Assembly (NCBI RefSeq): GCF_004345565.1
Contig: NZ_SLWA01000001.1
Span: 467,892 to 531,891, forward strand
Direction: 5' to 3'
DNA: 64,000 nucleotides
Origin: Flavobacterium circumlabens
GTDB taxonomy: Bacteria > Bacteroidota > Bacteroidia > Flavobacteriales > Flavobacteriaceae
Position numbers and translations under genes: made by a program. The first letter of the stretch is position 1. Each line of letters begins with the position of its first letter. A model generated the notes under the pieces. That model was given only the letters and a program-made list of their open reading frames with translations, had not been told where the DNA came from and searched no databases. Positions 1 through 7,071 of the stretch are shown here, piece by piece.

Positions 1-30
1 AATATTAGTTGTCATAATATTGAAAAATTT

Positions 31-64
31 ATAAGCCATTGCAATAACCGTTGCAATGGCTTAT
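31..64. terminator. Perfect 14-bp hairpin, probable bidirectional terminator
   Basis: Arms at 31-44 and 51-64 are perfectly complementary around a 6-base loop, with A/T-rich flanks on both sides. It probably ends a gene lying left of the window, the leftward mobile-element transcript, or both. The arms contain TTGCAA, the same core word as the iterons at 191-242. Confidence 0.55.
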
Positions 65-190
65 TTGTTAAATTTAAAGTGATTATTGTAATGCTTTAAG
101 CATTTAAAAAGTAGATTTATTTTGCTAAGATCTGATCCGGAGCTTGTCCAGGAACTTAAAAAAAATCTACATTTTAATGATTTATTTGAT

Positions 191-242
191 TGCAAATTTT
201 GTTGCAAAGGTTTTGCAAAGGTTTTGCAAATCCTTTGCAAAA
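191..242. repeat. TGCAAA iteron array, 11-bp phased
   Basis: The word TGCAAA occurs five times, with its G at 192, 204, 215, 226 and 237. The last four copies are spaced exactly 11 bp, about one helical turn, and the unit is roughly TGCAAAGGTTT. It lies directly downstream of the small gene at 246-644. Two further copies at 11-bp spacing lie inside the excisionase-like gene (G at 854 and 865). Phased iterons of this kind fit recombination-factor or replication-initiator binding; the role here is inferred. Confidence 0.6.
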
Positions 243-245
243 TTT

Positions 246-644
246 TTAATTAAGCATTTGCAACTCTGAAAAATCGGGCTCTACATAAATCTTTGCCTTT
301 TCAAAATCAATATGGGAATGCTCTATAAAAGATGGCGTTCCCTGCTTATACAAATAAAGTTCCTTTTCTTTCAGGTCTAAGTCTTGTTTGTAAAGGTTTT
401 TAAGTTCAGAGAGAATGTCGAGCCTGTCTTTTAAAGAATCGTAATTCGCTTTAAGAATTTCGTACGGTGTTTTTTCTGGTTTCATAAGAAAAAAGTTTTG
501 TATAGGCGAAACACCCTTTAGGGTTGAAACCACATTCAGAGAATGAAGTACAATCCTTTCGGAATTGCTACCCATGGGGTGCTTCGTTATTGTCGATAAA
601 GTTTTTCGAGATTGCTCTCTGATATGCGGTTTCACGACAAACAT
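246..644 (-). CDS. Small hypothetical protein of the integrase/excisionase module
   Basis: I do not recognise a family. The reading frame is 132 codons, but the N-terminal third is low in protein-like character. The internal Met whose codon begins at base 485 gives an 80-aa protein that starts MKPEKTPYEIL and looks more natural: a highly charged helical segment rich in Lys, Glu and Leu (predicted coiled coil), then a short acidic tail. It follows the excisionase-like gene on the same strand, so the two are probably co-transcribed. Iterons begin just after its stop. A role in element maintenance or excision is inferred from position only. The true start is unsettled between 644 and 485. Confidence 0.5.
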   Translation of the reverse strand: MFVVKPHIREQSRKTLSTITKHPMGSNSERIVLHSLNVVSTLKGVSPIQNFFLMKPEKTPYEILKANYDSLKDRLDILSELKNLYKQDLDLKEKELYLYKQGTPSFIEHSHIDFEKAKIYVEPDFSELQMLN

Positions 645-668
645 ACAAAATTTTTCAATTGAAACAGA

Positions 669-956
669 TTAAGACGAAAATTTATTCATTTTCTTTAAAG
701 CTTCAGAAACTTCACTTTTTTTGTAGCGAACTTTGTTCCCAATTCTATAAGCAGGAATAAGGTCTTTTCGTGTCCAGTCCCACAAGGTTACAAGCGAAAC
801 CGATAACATTTTAGCGGTTTCCTCTCTCGTTAGTAGTTTTTCATTGTCGGGTTGCAAAGTGTTTGCAAAACCTTTAAGAGCAGCAACAACCTCTTTTACA
901 ATTTCATTTTTGAAATCAAGGGCGTTCGTGTTTTCCAGTTGTAGTACGTTTGTCAT
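669..956 (-). CDS. Excisionase-like helix-turn-helix protein
   Basis: A 95-aa protein. Residues 41-91 form a MerR/excisionase-type winged helix-turn-helix (HTH_17 class): a LLTREETAKML helix, then SLVTLWDWTRK as recognition helix, then a wing with RIGNKVRYKKSEV. Proteins of this class in Bacteroidota mobile elements act as DNA-bending recombination directionality factors or small regulators. Residues 1-40 are a helical extension without a recognisable domain. The gene lies between the integrase and the small gene at 246-644, all on the minus strand. Tandem 11-bp iterons lie 84-125 bp upstream of its start, and two TGCAAA words at 11-bp spacing lie inside its coding sequence. Assignment as excisionase is family-level inference. 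Confidence 0.75.
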   Translation of the reverse strand: MTNVLQLENTNALDFKNEIVKEVVAALKGFANTLQPDNEKLLTREETAKMLSVSLVTLWDWTRKDLIPAYRIGNKVRYKKSEVSEALKKMNKFSS

Positions 957-1039
957 AACTTAATCGTTTTTTGATTGATGATTGATTAATTTTAACAAAC
1001 TTAATTAATCTGAATTAAACTATTGATTAATAGGTATTT

Positions 1040-1081
1040 AGTCCGCTTTCAATCCGCTTTTAGTCCGCTTTCAATCTGGTT
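1040..1081. repeat. Tandem 11-bp iterons upstream of the excisionase-like gene
   Basis: AGTCCGCTTTC (1040-1050), AATCCGCTTTT (1051-1061) and AGTCCGCTTTC (1062-1072) follow one another without gaps, then a degenerate fourth unit begins AATCTGGTT. The period is exactly 11 bp. The array sits in the 294-bp gap between the integrase 3' end and the excisionase-like start. The rest of that gap holds only A/T-rich sequence and no gene I can support. The array could be arm-type recombinase sites or an operator; neither is shown. Confidence 0.65.
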
Positions 1082-1250
1082 AAATACGATTAAGATTCTT
1101 ATTTATAGATTTTTACAAAAAACTATATTTTTACAAAAAAATCTAATAATTTCTGTTATTCCATTTTTAAAATATTTCATATAAATCTGATAATCAGACA
1201 CATGTGATTTTAAAATATATTTTATGTGAAATAGTTAATTTTTTGTTAAA

Positions 1251-2558
1251 TTATTTTAACTTCTCTTTATCCCAATGCTCTTTTAATTTCATTGCATTTT
1301 CTGCTGAAGTAATTTTTATGTATTTCAAAAATTGTGCTTCTGTTTTGTGTCCGGTTATGGACATTATAGTCATATTTGGCAATTTTCCGTACAAATTAGA
1401 AGCAAAAGAGCGTCTGCATGTATGTGATGTAATAAGTTCGTATTTAGGGTATATTCCGATCTCTTTTCGGTTCTTGTTTTTGGAAATTATTGCAATGTTT
1501 GGAAAAAAATCTTTATCGTCTTTTTTGTTGATCATTTTTGCTCCCTCGACCATTTGGGTAAATCCAACTTCTTTGCAAACTTCTTTTACATATTCGTTGA
1601 ATTTTGCGTCCGAAATTTGATTGGGTAAATTTTCGTCTCTTTTTAGTAGAATTTCTTTGATTTGTTGGTGCAATGGTATTACAACTGGATGGGAAGTTTT
1701 GGCAGTTTCAATTTCAATATTTCCATCGATAATATTGATTTTTTTTAGCTGCATAAAATCTGAAATTCGCAAGCCTGTACGCAGTCCAATTATAAAATTA
1801 TCTCTTACATTGTCTAATCTTTCAGAATTGCTAAAATCATGCTTAAAAACAGCGTCAATTTCTTTTTCTGTCAAATAAATATCTTTTGTTTTATTTGAAA
1901 TTGTCGAAAATTCTGAGTGTCGGTATTGTGGATTTATAGGCAACCCTTCAATGTCGATAATTTTACACCATTTTTTTATATTGGTAATATAACCGCCAAT
2001 GGTGTTGTTATTTATTTTTTCAATATTTTGGCAGTAAAATAAAAAGTTTCGGTAAAATTCTAATCCAACATCCTGAAAACGTAATTTCGTATTAAAATGT
2101 TTTTCGTAATTATCTAGCTTGTATTTTGTAGTTACGTAGTGCTGTATTGTTCTTTTTTTTACTGGTTGTCCTTGGTATAATCTTGTAGGGCTTTCGTCAA
2201 TAAATTTTTGTATCCAATCAATAAAGTAAATTTTATACAGTTCGTTTTTATCTGCTCTTCCAAAAAATTCTTTAATTTTATCTTTTAGCCAAGTATTGCC
2301 AATGTGTTTTTGCATGTTGTAGTCAAAATTATACTGCTCAATTAGATAATCTTTGATTTCACGTAATTTTGTATTTGTAAAGTCTTTTTGTTCGTTAGAA
2401 GCGATTATTTTAACTTGGCTTTTTTTTTCGCTCCAGTCTTTAAAATTTACAGTTAGTCCTGTTGTGGTTTTTTTATCAAATCTATTGCTATCGGCAAATC
2501 GAACGTGAATACTACATATTTCGTTTTTACCTTTGACGATAAAAAATAAGACTCTCAT
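1251..2558 (-). CDS. Site-specific tyrosine recombinase (integrase)
   Basis: A 435-aa tyrosine recombinase of the Bacteroidota mobile-element type. The N-terminal ~90 residues match an arm-DNA-binding domain, residues ~105-205 a SAM-like core-binding domain, and ~225-425 the catalytic domain. All active-site residues are visible: Arg264 in TGLRIS, a beta-hairpin Lys near 287, His379 and Arg382 in HTCRR, His404 in TGHKT and Tyr413. It should cut and rejoin DNA through a 3'-phosphotyrosine to integrate or excise its element. The excisionase-like gene lies downstream on the same strand, so the rest of the element probably extends left, out of the window. No tRNA or clear direct-repeat attachment site is visible near its 5' end. 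Confidence 0.92.
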   Translation of the reverse strand: MRVLFFIVKGKNEICSIHVRFADSNRFDKKTTTGLTVNFKDWSEKKSQVKIIASNEQKDFTNTKLREIKDYLIEQYNFDYNMQKHIGNTWLKDKIKEFFGRADKNELYKIYFIDWIQKFIDESPTRLYQGQPVKKRTIQHYVTTKYKLDNYEKHFNTKLRFQDVGLEFYRNFLFYCQNIEKINNNTIGGYITNIKKWCKIIDIEGLPINPQYRHSEFSTISNKTKDIYLTEKEIDAVFKHDFSNSERLDNVRDNFIIGLRTGLRISDFMQLKKINIIDGNIEIETAKTSHPVVIPLHQQIKEILLKRDENLPNQISDAKFNEYVKEVCKEVGFTQMVEGAKMINKKDDKDFFPNIAIISKNKNRKEIGIYPKYELITSHTCRRSFASNLYGKLPNMTIMSITGHKTEAQFLKYIKITSAENAMKLKEHWDKEKLK

Positions 2559-2761
2559 AAAAATAAATTAAAGAACAAATATAACTTTTTGCCGAAATAT
2601 TGCCGAAAACTTCTTAATTTATTTGAATTTTATTTAATTGTAGTTAATTTAATTTGTAAGATAATAATTTGTTAAGCATTAATTTTATTGTAAATTTTTC
2701 GATTTTAGTGATTTTTAAATTCTTACAAATTAAGAAAGTTGTCAAACTATTATCCGCACTG

Positions 2762-2793
2762 AAAAAAGCTTCTGAGAAATCAGAAGCTTTTTT
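2762..2793. terminator. Bidirectional rho-independent terminator
   Basis: Perfect 14-bp stem, arms 2762-2775 and 2780-2793, GAAA loop. The arms begin with an A run and end with a T run, so it works as a terminator in both directions. It lies between the integrase start and the zinc-ribbon gene. Short frames spanning the hairpin on both strands are artefacts of it. The remainder of 2559-2837 is A/T-rich with no supported gene. Confidence 0.75.
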
Positions 2794-2837
2794 GTTTTTA
2801 GGCGGTTTGTCATTTCGAGGAACGAAAATCCAATTTT

Positions 2838-2987
2838 TCAAAACCACGTCCATATAATAACAACCGCAATTATGGATATAATCAGTATCACGCAGTTGGT
2901 TCTCTGATCTTTTGATTTGTCGTTATTGCACCAGTGACAGACTTTACCAATAAACGATGTTTGTTTTCCGCAGTTGCTGCATTTCAT
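2838..2987 (-). CDS. 49-aa zinc-ribbon protein with one membrane segment
   Basis: A small open frame of 49 codons that starts MKCSNCGK. It has two CxxC knuckles, Cys3/Cys6 and Cys17/Cys20 (CHWC), so it should bind one zinc ion. Residues ~32-48 are a continuous hydrophobic stretch of Val and Ile ending in WTWF, a likely single transmembrane helix that leaves the ribbon in the cytoplasm. The compact ribbon-plus-helix design argues it is real despite its size. It stands alone, upstream of a broken gene on the same strand and just after the terminator at 2762-2793. Function unknown; similar miniature ribbon proteins occur scattered in Bacteroidota genomes. Confidence 0.6.
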   Translation of the reverse strand: MKCSNCGKQTSFIGKVCHWCNNDKSKDQRTNCVILIISIIAVVIIWTWF

Positions 2988-3072
2988 CTTAGTTATGGTT
3001 TTAATTAATAATCCAAAACTAATTTATAGCGATGATTTTATTTTACGGTTTTCCATATCCTTCAAAACTCGC

Positions 3073-3306
3073 TCACTCCACATCCAGATAAGGGTCTAAA
3101 ACTTCTGCCAGTCTATGCAGCCAATAAAAATTACTTTCAAGATGGTTTAATTCAGGTTGTACTGTTTCGCATCCACTCATTGTACATAGAGAAAGCGTAT
3201 AATTCACTTGTCGTATGGTCTTTGCCATATCTTTCGGGTCAATCGTGTTGCTGAAAAATTCGGTTAGTCGGTTTTCAACTTATTTTGAAAGGTTTTCTGT
3301 AGTCAT
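3073..3306 (-). pseudogene. Broken 77-codon hypothetical gene, paralogue of 23171-23404
   Basis: On the minus strand this frame encodes 77 codons, exactly the length of the intact gene at 23171-23404. By my ungapped alignment it is identical at 39 of 77 positions, including IDP, MAKTIR, VNY, FYW and a C-terminal PYLDV. Codon 9 (3280-3282) is TAA where the paralogue has GAA (Glu), a single-base difference. No other disruption is seen, so it is either recently inactivated, mis-sequenced, or restarts downstream. The family is unknown to me; it is small, helical and charged. It is divergent from the XRE regulator at 3392 across a palindromic operator. Confidence 0.75.
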
Positions 3307-3339
3307 AATCTTATTTTTTGATTTTTCAAATATAACAAA

Positions 3340-3361
3340 TTGTAGGCATATTTGCCTACAA
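3340..3361. promoter_or_regulatory. Palindromic operator for the XRE regulator
   Basis: Perfect inverted repeat with 9-bp arms, TTGTAGGCA (3340-3348) and TGCCTACAA (3353-3361), and a 4-bp spacer. It sits 31 bp before the XRE gene and 34 bp before the divergent 77-codon gene. Dyads of this size are typical XRE-dimer sites, so autoregulation and control of the divergent gene are likely. The binding partner is inferred from position. Confidence 0.65.
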
Positions 3362-3391
3362 CTAGAAAATAAATCTTAGGACTTTTGGACT

Positions 3392-3622
3392 ATGAATATT
3401 TCAGAAGAAACTTTTCTAATAAATTTTGGCATTCACGTTAGACAGCTACGTGAAAAGAAAGGCATATCTCAAAAAGATTTAGCTAATGATTGCGGTATTA
3501 CCAAATCTCAAATATCCCGAATAGAAGTTGCAAAAATAAACACAAGTGTAAAAACTCTTGTAAAAATCGCAAATGCGCTAGATGTTGAACCTAAAGAATT
3601 ATTTGATTTTTCTATAAAATAA
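3392..3622 (+). CDS. XRE-family (Cro/CI-type) transcriptional regulator
   Basis: A 76-aa protein that is almost entirely one HTH_3 domain: helices at residues ~13-66 with the recognition helix near ITKSQISRIE (36-45) and the usual LVKIANALDVEP helix afterward. Short single-domain XRE proteins are mostly repressors of small accessory modules. A perfect dyad operator lies just upstream and a related-family gene fragment is divergently oriented, so the regulator and the 77-codon gene may once have formed one module. No toxin domain is visible in either gene. The following YcxB-like gene starts 31 bp downstream on the same strand and may be co-transcribed. Confidence 0.88.
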   Translation: MNISEETFLINFGIHVRQLREKKGISQKDLANDCGITKSQISRIEVAKINTSVKTLVKIANALDVEPKELFDFSIK

Positions 3623-3653
3623 AAACCTTCAAAACTAATTTTCACCAACCTCA

Positions 3654-4127
3654 ATGATTAAAACCAAAAAATTCCATCTCACAAAAAAAGAATATTTCTT
3701 CTTCATTATTAGAATTTTATTAAAAAAACGATGGTGGCTGTATTCTTTTATATTATTCCTTTCGGTAGCATTTTTATTTAAGGATCAGAAAGATTCTACT
3801 GATATTTTTATGATTGCCTTTGGGTTTCTTTTTCTGCTAGTTACAGTATTTCAATATTGGAGATTTGCAAATTCAAAGGAAAACGAGATTTTTTTCAAAG
3901 AAACGCAATATGAAATTTTCAAGGACAAAATAATTTCTAACATGGGAGAAGTCTCTGAAGGCACAATTGCCATAGGAAGTTTCATAAAAGTTTTAGAACT
4001 GAAAGGTCTTTATCTTTTATACATTTCAAAAGGTCAATGTTTCTATTTTCCAAAACGAGTTTTTGAAACTCAAGAAGATGAAAATTGGTTTAGAAAAGAA
4101 GTGTTTTTGAAGATTAAAAATAAATAA
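3654..4127 (+). CDS. YcxB-like membrane protein
   Basis: A 157-aa protein. It has a charged N-terminal stretch, two membrane segments at about residues 28-44 and 50-67, and a cytoplasmic C-terminal domain with a LLYISKGQCFYFPKR signature. That tail is characteristic of the YcxB-like family (two helices, then a small beta-rich domain in which an IPKR-type motif is conserved). The family's function is not known. It follows the XRE regulator by 31 bp on the same strand. A hairpin with a weak T tract lies after it near 4167-4186, a possible terminator. Family assignment rests on the C-terminal motif and the topology. Confidence 0.6.
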   Translation: MIKTKKFHLTKKEYFFFIIRILLKKRWWLYSFILFLSVAFLFKDQKDSTDIFMIAFGFLFLLVTVFQYWRFANSKENEIFFKETQYEIFKDKIISNMGEVSEGTIAIGSFIKVLELKGLYLLYISKGQCFYFPKRVFETQEDENWFRKEVFLKIKNK

Positions 4128-4258
4128 ATTTCGGCTAAAGCCTTTCCTTCCAAACGTAAAAAACCTCCAGTTAAAACTTGAGGCTATTCATTTATTATAG
4201 ATATCTTTAAGCTTTTATCAGGATTTCTTCTGGAAATAAAAACTCTTAATCAAAAATT

Positions 4259-4618
4259 ATGGCAACAGAATTTCAAAAGATAATCGAAAAGGCATACGGA
4301 GCTTTCAACGACAGAAACATACAGGCAGCTCTTGAAACCATGCAGCCTAATGTACAATGGTCAAAGGCCTGGGAAGGCGGCTACATTAGCGGTCATGACG
4401 AAATAAACGCCTACTGGACCAGACAATGGAAAGAAATTAATCCGAAAGTATATCCAACTGAATTTAACGAAAGACCAAATGGAAGTCTGGAAGTTGTGGT
4501 GCATCAAATTGTAAAAGATCTGGAAGACAAATTAATGTTTGACGGAAGTGTTAAGCATATTTATACTTTCGAAAACAACCTCATCAATACAATGGATATT
4601 GAATTGGTAGAAGAATAA
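4259..4618 (+). CDS. SnoaL-like (NTF2-fold) protein
   Basis: A 119-aa protein without a signal peptide, consistent with a single SnoaL-like NTF2 fold: an N-terminal helix pair (FQKIIEKAYGAFNDRN), then MQPNVQWSKAWEGG, a turn with HDEINAYW, and a C-terminal sheet. NTF2-fold proteins form cone-shaped pockets used as small-molecule isomerases, hydrolases or binding proteins; sequence alone does not identify the substrate. It lies 43 bp upstream of the methionine aminopeptidase gene, but that gene has its own promoter starting inside this gene's end, so the two are probably separate units. Confidence 0.7.
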   Translation: MATEFQKIIEKAYGAFNDRNIQAALETMQPNVQWSKAWEGGYISGHDEINAYWTRQWKEINPKVYPTEFNERPNGSLEVVVHQIVKDLEDKLMFDGSVKHIYTFENNLINTMDIELVEE

Positions 4619-4635
4619 TAAAACTTTTATCTTTG
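4604..4635 (+). promoter_or_regulatory. Promoter of the aminopeptidase gene
   Basis: TTG at 4604-4606 and TATCTTTG at 4628-4635 match the Bacteroidota -33 and -7 elements (TTG, TAnnTTTG) with a 21-bp spacer. The start codon is 26 bp downstream. The -33 element lies inside the end of the SnoaL-like gene. Confidence 0.65.
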
Positions 4636-4661
4636 AATACTTTCTCATAAAAAGAAAAATT

Positions 4662-5425
4662 ATGTCAATTACAACAGAATCAGAATTAGTTGGAATGCAA
4701 AAAGCCAGTGACGCTGTTGCTTTCACTTTAAAAAAAATGAGAGAATTTGCGAAGCCGGGAATGTCTACCAAAGAATTAGACGATTATGGCGGGCAAATAC
4801 TTAATGAAATGGGCGCTAAATCGGCTCCGTATCTAACGTACGGTTTTCCGGGCTGGACTTGCATTAGCGTGAACAATGAATTTTGTCACGGCATTCCATC
4901 CGATACAAGAATTCTTGCGGAAGGGGATCTGATTAATATTGATGTTTCGGCAGAATTAGGCGGGTTTTGGTCCGATAACGGAGGCTCGTTTGTGATTGGT
5001 GCCGATGTTAACCAACACGAAAAACTTATTGAGGCTTCGAAACAAATTTTACACAAAGCCATACACAATATAAAAGGCGGTGTCCGCATTTCTGACATTG
5101 GTTTTATCATGGAAACCGAAGCCAAAAAAGAGGTTACAAAGTGATTAAAAACCTAACCGGCCACGGAATTGGGAGAAGCCTTCACGAAGCCCCGCACGAA
5201 ATAGCCAATTACAGGGATAAATTTAATCTGACCCGATTTAAGAAAAATTCTGTGGTTGCGATTGAAACCTTCATTGCTACAACCTCAACCTATGCCGAAA
5301 CGCTGCAGGACGGCTGGACAATGGTCGGCAACAAAGGCGGTTTTATGGTACAACACGAACATACGATTGTCGTTACCGACGGCAAACCGATTATACTAAC
5401 AGCCATGAATGAAATCTGGAATTAG
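4662..5425 (+). pseudogene. map: Type I methionine aminopeptidase, frameshifted
   Basis: Two overlapping frames (4662-5144 and 5141-5425) together cover a full type I methionyl aminopeptidase. All five metal ligands are present: Asp94 and Asp105 in the first part, then His in GHGIGR, Glu in AIETF and Glu in QHEHT in the second; the His of CHGIPS is also kept. The first frame runs EAKKEVTK-stop. Adding one A to the run of six at 5124-5129 gives EAKKRGYKVIKNL, the normal family sequence, with no other change. So one base is missing in a homopolymer, either a sequencing error or a real mutation. Flavobacteria often carry more than one map gene, so loss of this copy need not be lethal. It has its own promoter and a strong terminator. 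Confidence 0.85.
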
Positions 5426-5434
5426 AAAACAAAA

Positions 5435-5462
5435 AAATCCTTTAATTGAACTTAAAGGATTT
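5435..5462. terminator. Bidirectional terminator between map and the efflux operon
   Basis: An 11-bp perfect stem (5435-5445 with 5452-5462) with a 6-base loop, flanked by an A run and a T run. It separates two convergent genes and should stop transcription from both sides. Confidence 0.8.
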
Positions 5463-5486
5463 TTTATTTTATATCATTTTGATTTT

Positions 5487-7070
5487 TTAACCAATCCAAA
5501 CTTTGGTTTTAAATACGTTCAGGGTTTGTCTCAAATGCTGATTTAATCCAATCAAAACAACCAAAATCAATAAACCATATCCTACCACGGTGTAGATTTC
5601 CATATTCGATAATAAAGTCGCTTGTCTGGCAACGGAGCTAAAGACTTTTTTTAGCGCCAGTGTATTAGAATCGTCAAGCGAATATCCTTTTGCCGCGAAA
5701 CTCTGGGCTGTTTTAGCAATGGTTTCCTGCGCCTGAGGATTATCGCCTGTTACAAACTGACTGAGTTTTAAAAAGTGCTTTTTATTCAAAAATACCTGTG
5801 CGTTCTGCATGATGCAAAAACCAATCGTGCTTCCCCAGAAACGTCCTGAAACGCCGACAATTCCGGAAGAAGTCATCATTTTCGCAGGAACTGCAGAAAC
5901 GGTAAACAAAACCAGTGGCACAAATAAAACACCAACGGCAATTCCCTGTAAAATATACGGAATCACGATATCTGACAATGAAACATCGGACACAAACAGA
6001 AACGTAAACCAAAAATGAAACACCGCCAAAAGCGTAAAACCAATCATAAAAATGTATTTGGTCGCCATGGATTTCATCAGGAAAAATGCGGCCAGAATCA
6101 GCCCGATTACATTTCCGAGTCCGTTGATGTATTGTACTCCGGCCACTCGGGAAGGATCCCAGTTCCAGATGCTGAACATCGCGCTGTGACAAAGACTCAA
6201 AGTGGCTCTGGCGATGTAGAAAATAAAAAACAACAGAAATCCTGTTCTTAAATTGGCATACCTGAAAACCTCAAAATCAAAACTTGGGCGTTTGACCAGC
6301 AATTGTCTGAAAATAAACAATCCGCCTGTAATGAGGCAAATAATCAAAGCCAAAATCAATTGCGAAGATTCAAACCAATATTTCTTTTCGGCATAGACAA
6401 AAAAGAAAGCCCCGCTTAAAATCGAAGTCAAAACCAAAACATAACTCAGCAAATCAACCTGATACAAAGGGATTTTCTTGGTGATTCTATGACTTCTGAA
6501 GGTAACCAGAATCAGAAAAACATTAATCAGCTGAAGCATTCCGGAAACGTACAGCATGTATTTCCAATCGTAATGATCCAGAAACCAAACCGCAATGTTC
6601 ATAATAAAAGGCGTTGCGAGCAAAAGTGATCCGTAATAAAAGGAAAAACCAATAATAATGGCATTTTTAGACTTAAAACGTTCAACCAGTAATTGTCTCA
6701 GGATCATCACCGGCAAAGCCATCAGGATTCCTTCGGCTATCCTCAACATGATAAAAAGCGCAAAATTGGTTACATAACCCGACGAAATTATGGTGACGGC
6801 TATCAAAATATAGAGCGCTATCAGGTACGTTTTCGCAGGAAAGTAATTCGAAAACCGGCTTTCGATCAGGATTGTAGCCAACAAAGTTCCATAGGTTACA
6901 CACATGGAAAACTGCAAATCTTCTGCTTCAATGTCCAGAAAACTTGCTGCGTAGGCCACGTTCGAACTGTAAACCCCTAGCAAAATCATAGAATGCAATA
7001 AACATACAAACAAGATGATGATGATCGCCCAGTTGGGAACCCAGGATTTAAAAATACTTTTATCTTCCAT
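5487..7070 (-). CDS. MFS multidrug efflux transporter, DHA2 family
   Basis: A 527-aa, strongly hydrophobic protein with about 14 membrane helices, as expected of the DHA2 (EmrB/QacA) drug:proton antiporters. It should span the inner membrane and work with the periplasmic adaptor encoded just upstream and a TolC channel to expel compounds across both membranes. The frame opens at 7088, but the Met at 7070 (MEDKSIF) is a better start: it falls one base after the adaptor's stop codon, a spacing that suggests translational coupling. Some Bacteroidota relatives are annotated as MFS transporters without known substrate; the substrate here cannot be told from sequence. Confidence 0.88.
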   Translation of the reverse strand: MEDKSIFKSWVPNWAIIIILFVCLLHSMILLGVYSSNVAYAASFLDIEAEDLQFSMCVTYGTLLATILIESRFSNYFPAKTYLIALYILIAVTIISSGYVTNFALFIMLRIAEGILMALPVMILRQLLVERFKSKNAIIIGFSFYYGSLLLATPFIMNIAVWFLDHYDWKYMLYVSGMLQLINVFLILVTFRSHRITKKIPLYQVDLLSYVLVLTSILSGAFFFVYAEKKYWFESSQLILALIICLITGGLFIFRQLLVKRPSFDFEVFRYANLRTGFLLFFIFYIARATLSLCHSAMFSIWNWDPSRVAGVQYINGLGNVIGLILAAFFLMKSMATKYIFMIGFTLLAVFHFWFTFLFVSDVSLSDIVIPYILQGIAVGVLFVPLVLFTVSAVPAKMMTSSGIVGVSGRFWGSTIGFCIMQNAQVFLNKKHFLKLSQFVTGDNPQAQETIAKTAQSFAAKGYSLDDSNTLALKKVFSSVARQATLLSNMEIYTVVGYGLLILVVLIGLNQHLRQTLNVFKTKVWIG

Positions 7071-7071
7071 T

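Noticed and set aside
1204..1620. Plus-strand frame of 138 codons
   Set aside because: It overlaps the 3' end of the integrase on the other strand and its protein has no domain pattern; a shadow frame.
2644..2857. Two opposed short frames around 2650-2857
   Set aside because: They span the terminator hairpin at 2762-2793, which stays open on both strands by composition, and the minus frame collides with the zinc-ribbon gene.
3073..3622. Toxin-antitoxin pair from the XRE gene and the 77-codon gene
   Set aside because: The genes are divergent, no toxin fold is recognisable, and one copy of the family exists without an XRE partner.
5101..5150. Programmed frameshift in map
   Set aside because: A six-A run alone resembles a slippery site, but no stimulatory hairpin or upstream SD-like element is apparent, and the family uses a single frame.
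5782..6192. Frames of 136 and 78 codons inside the MFS gene
   Set aside because: Alternative frames of a clear MFS transporter; codon composition fits the MFS frame.
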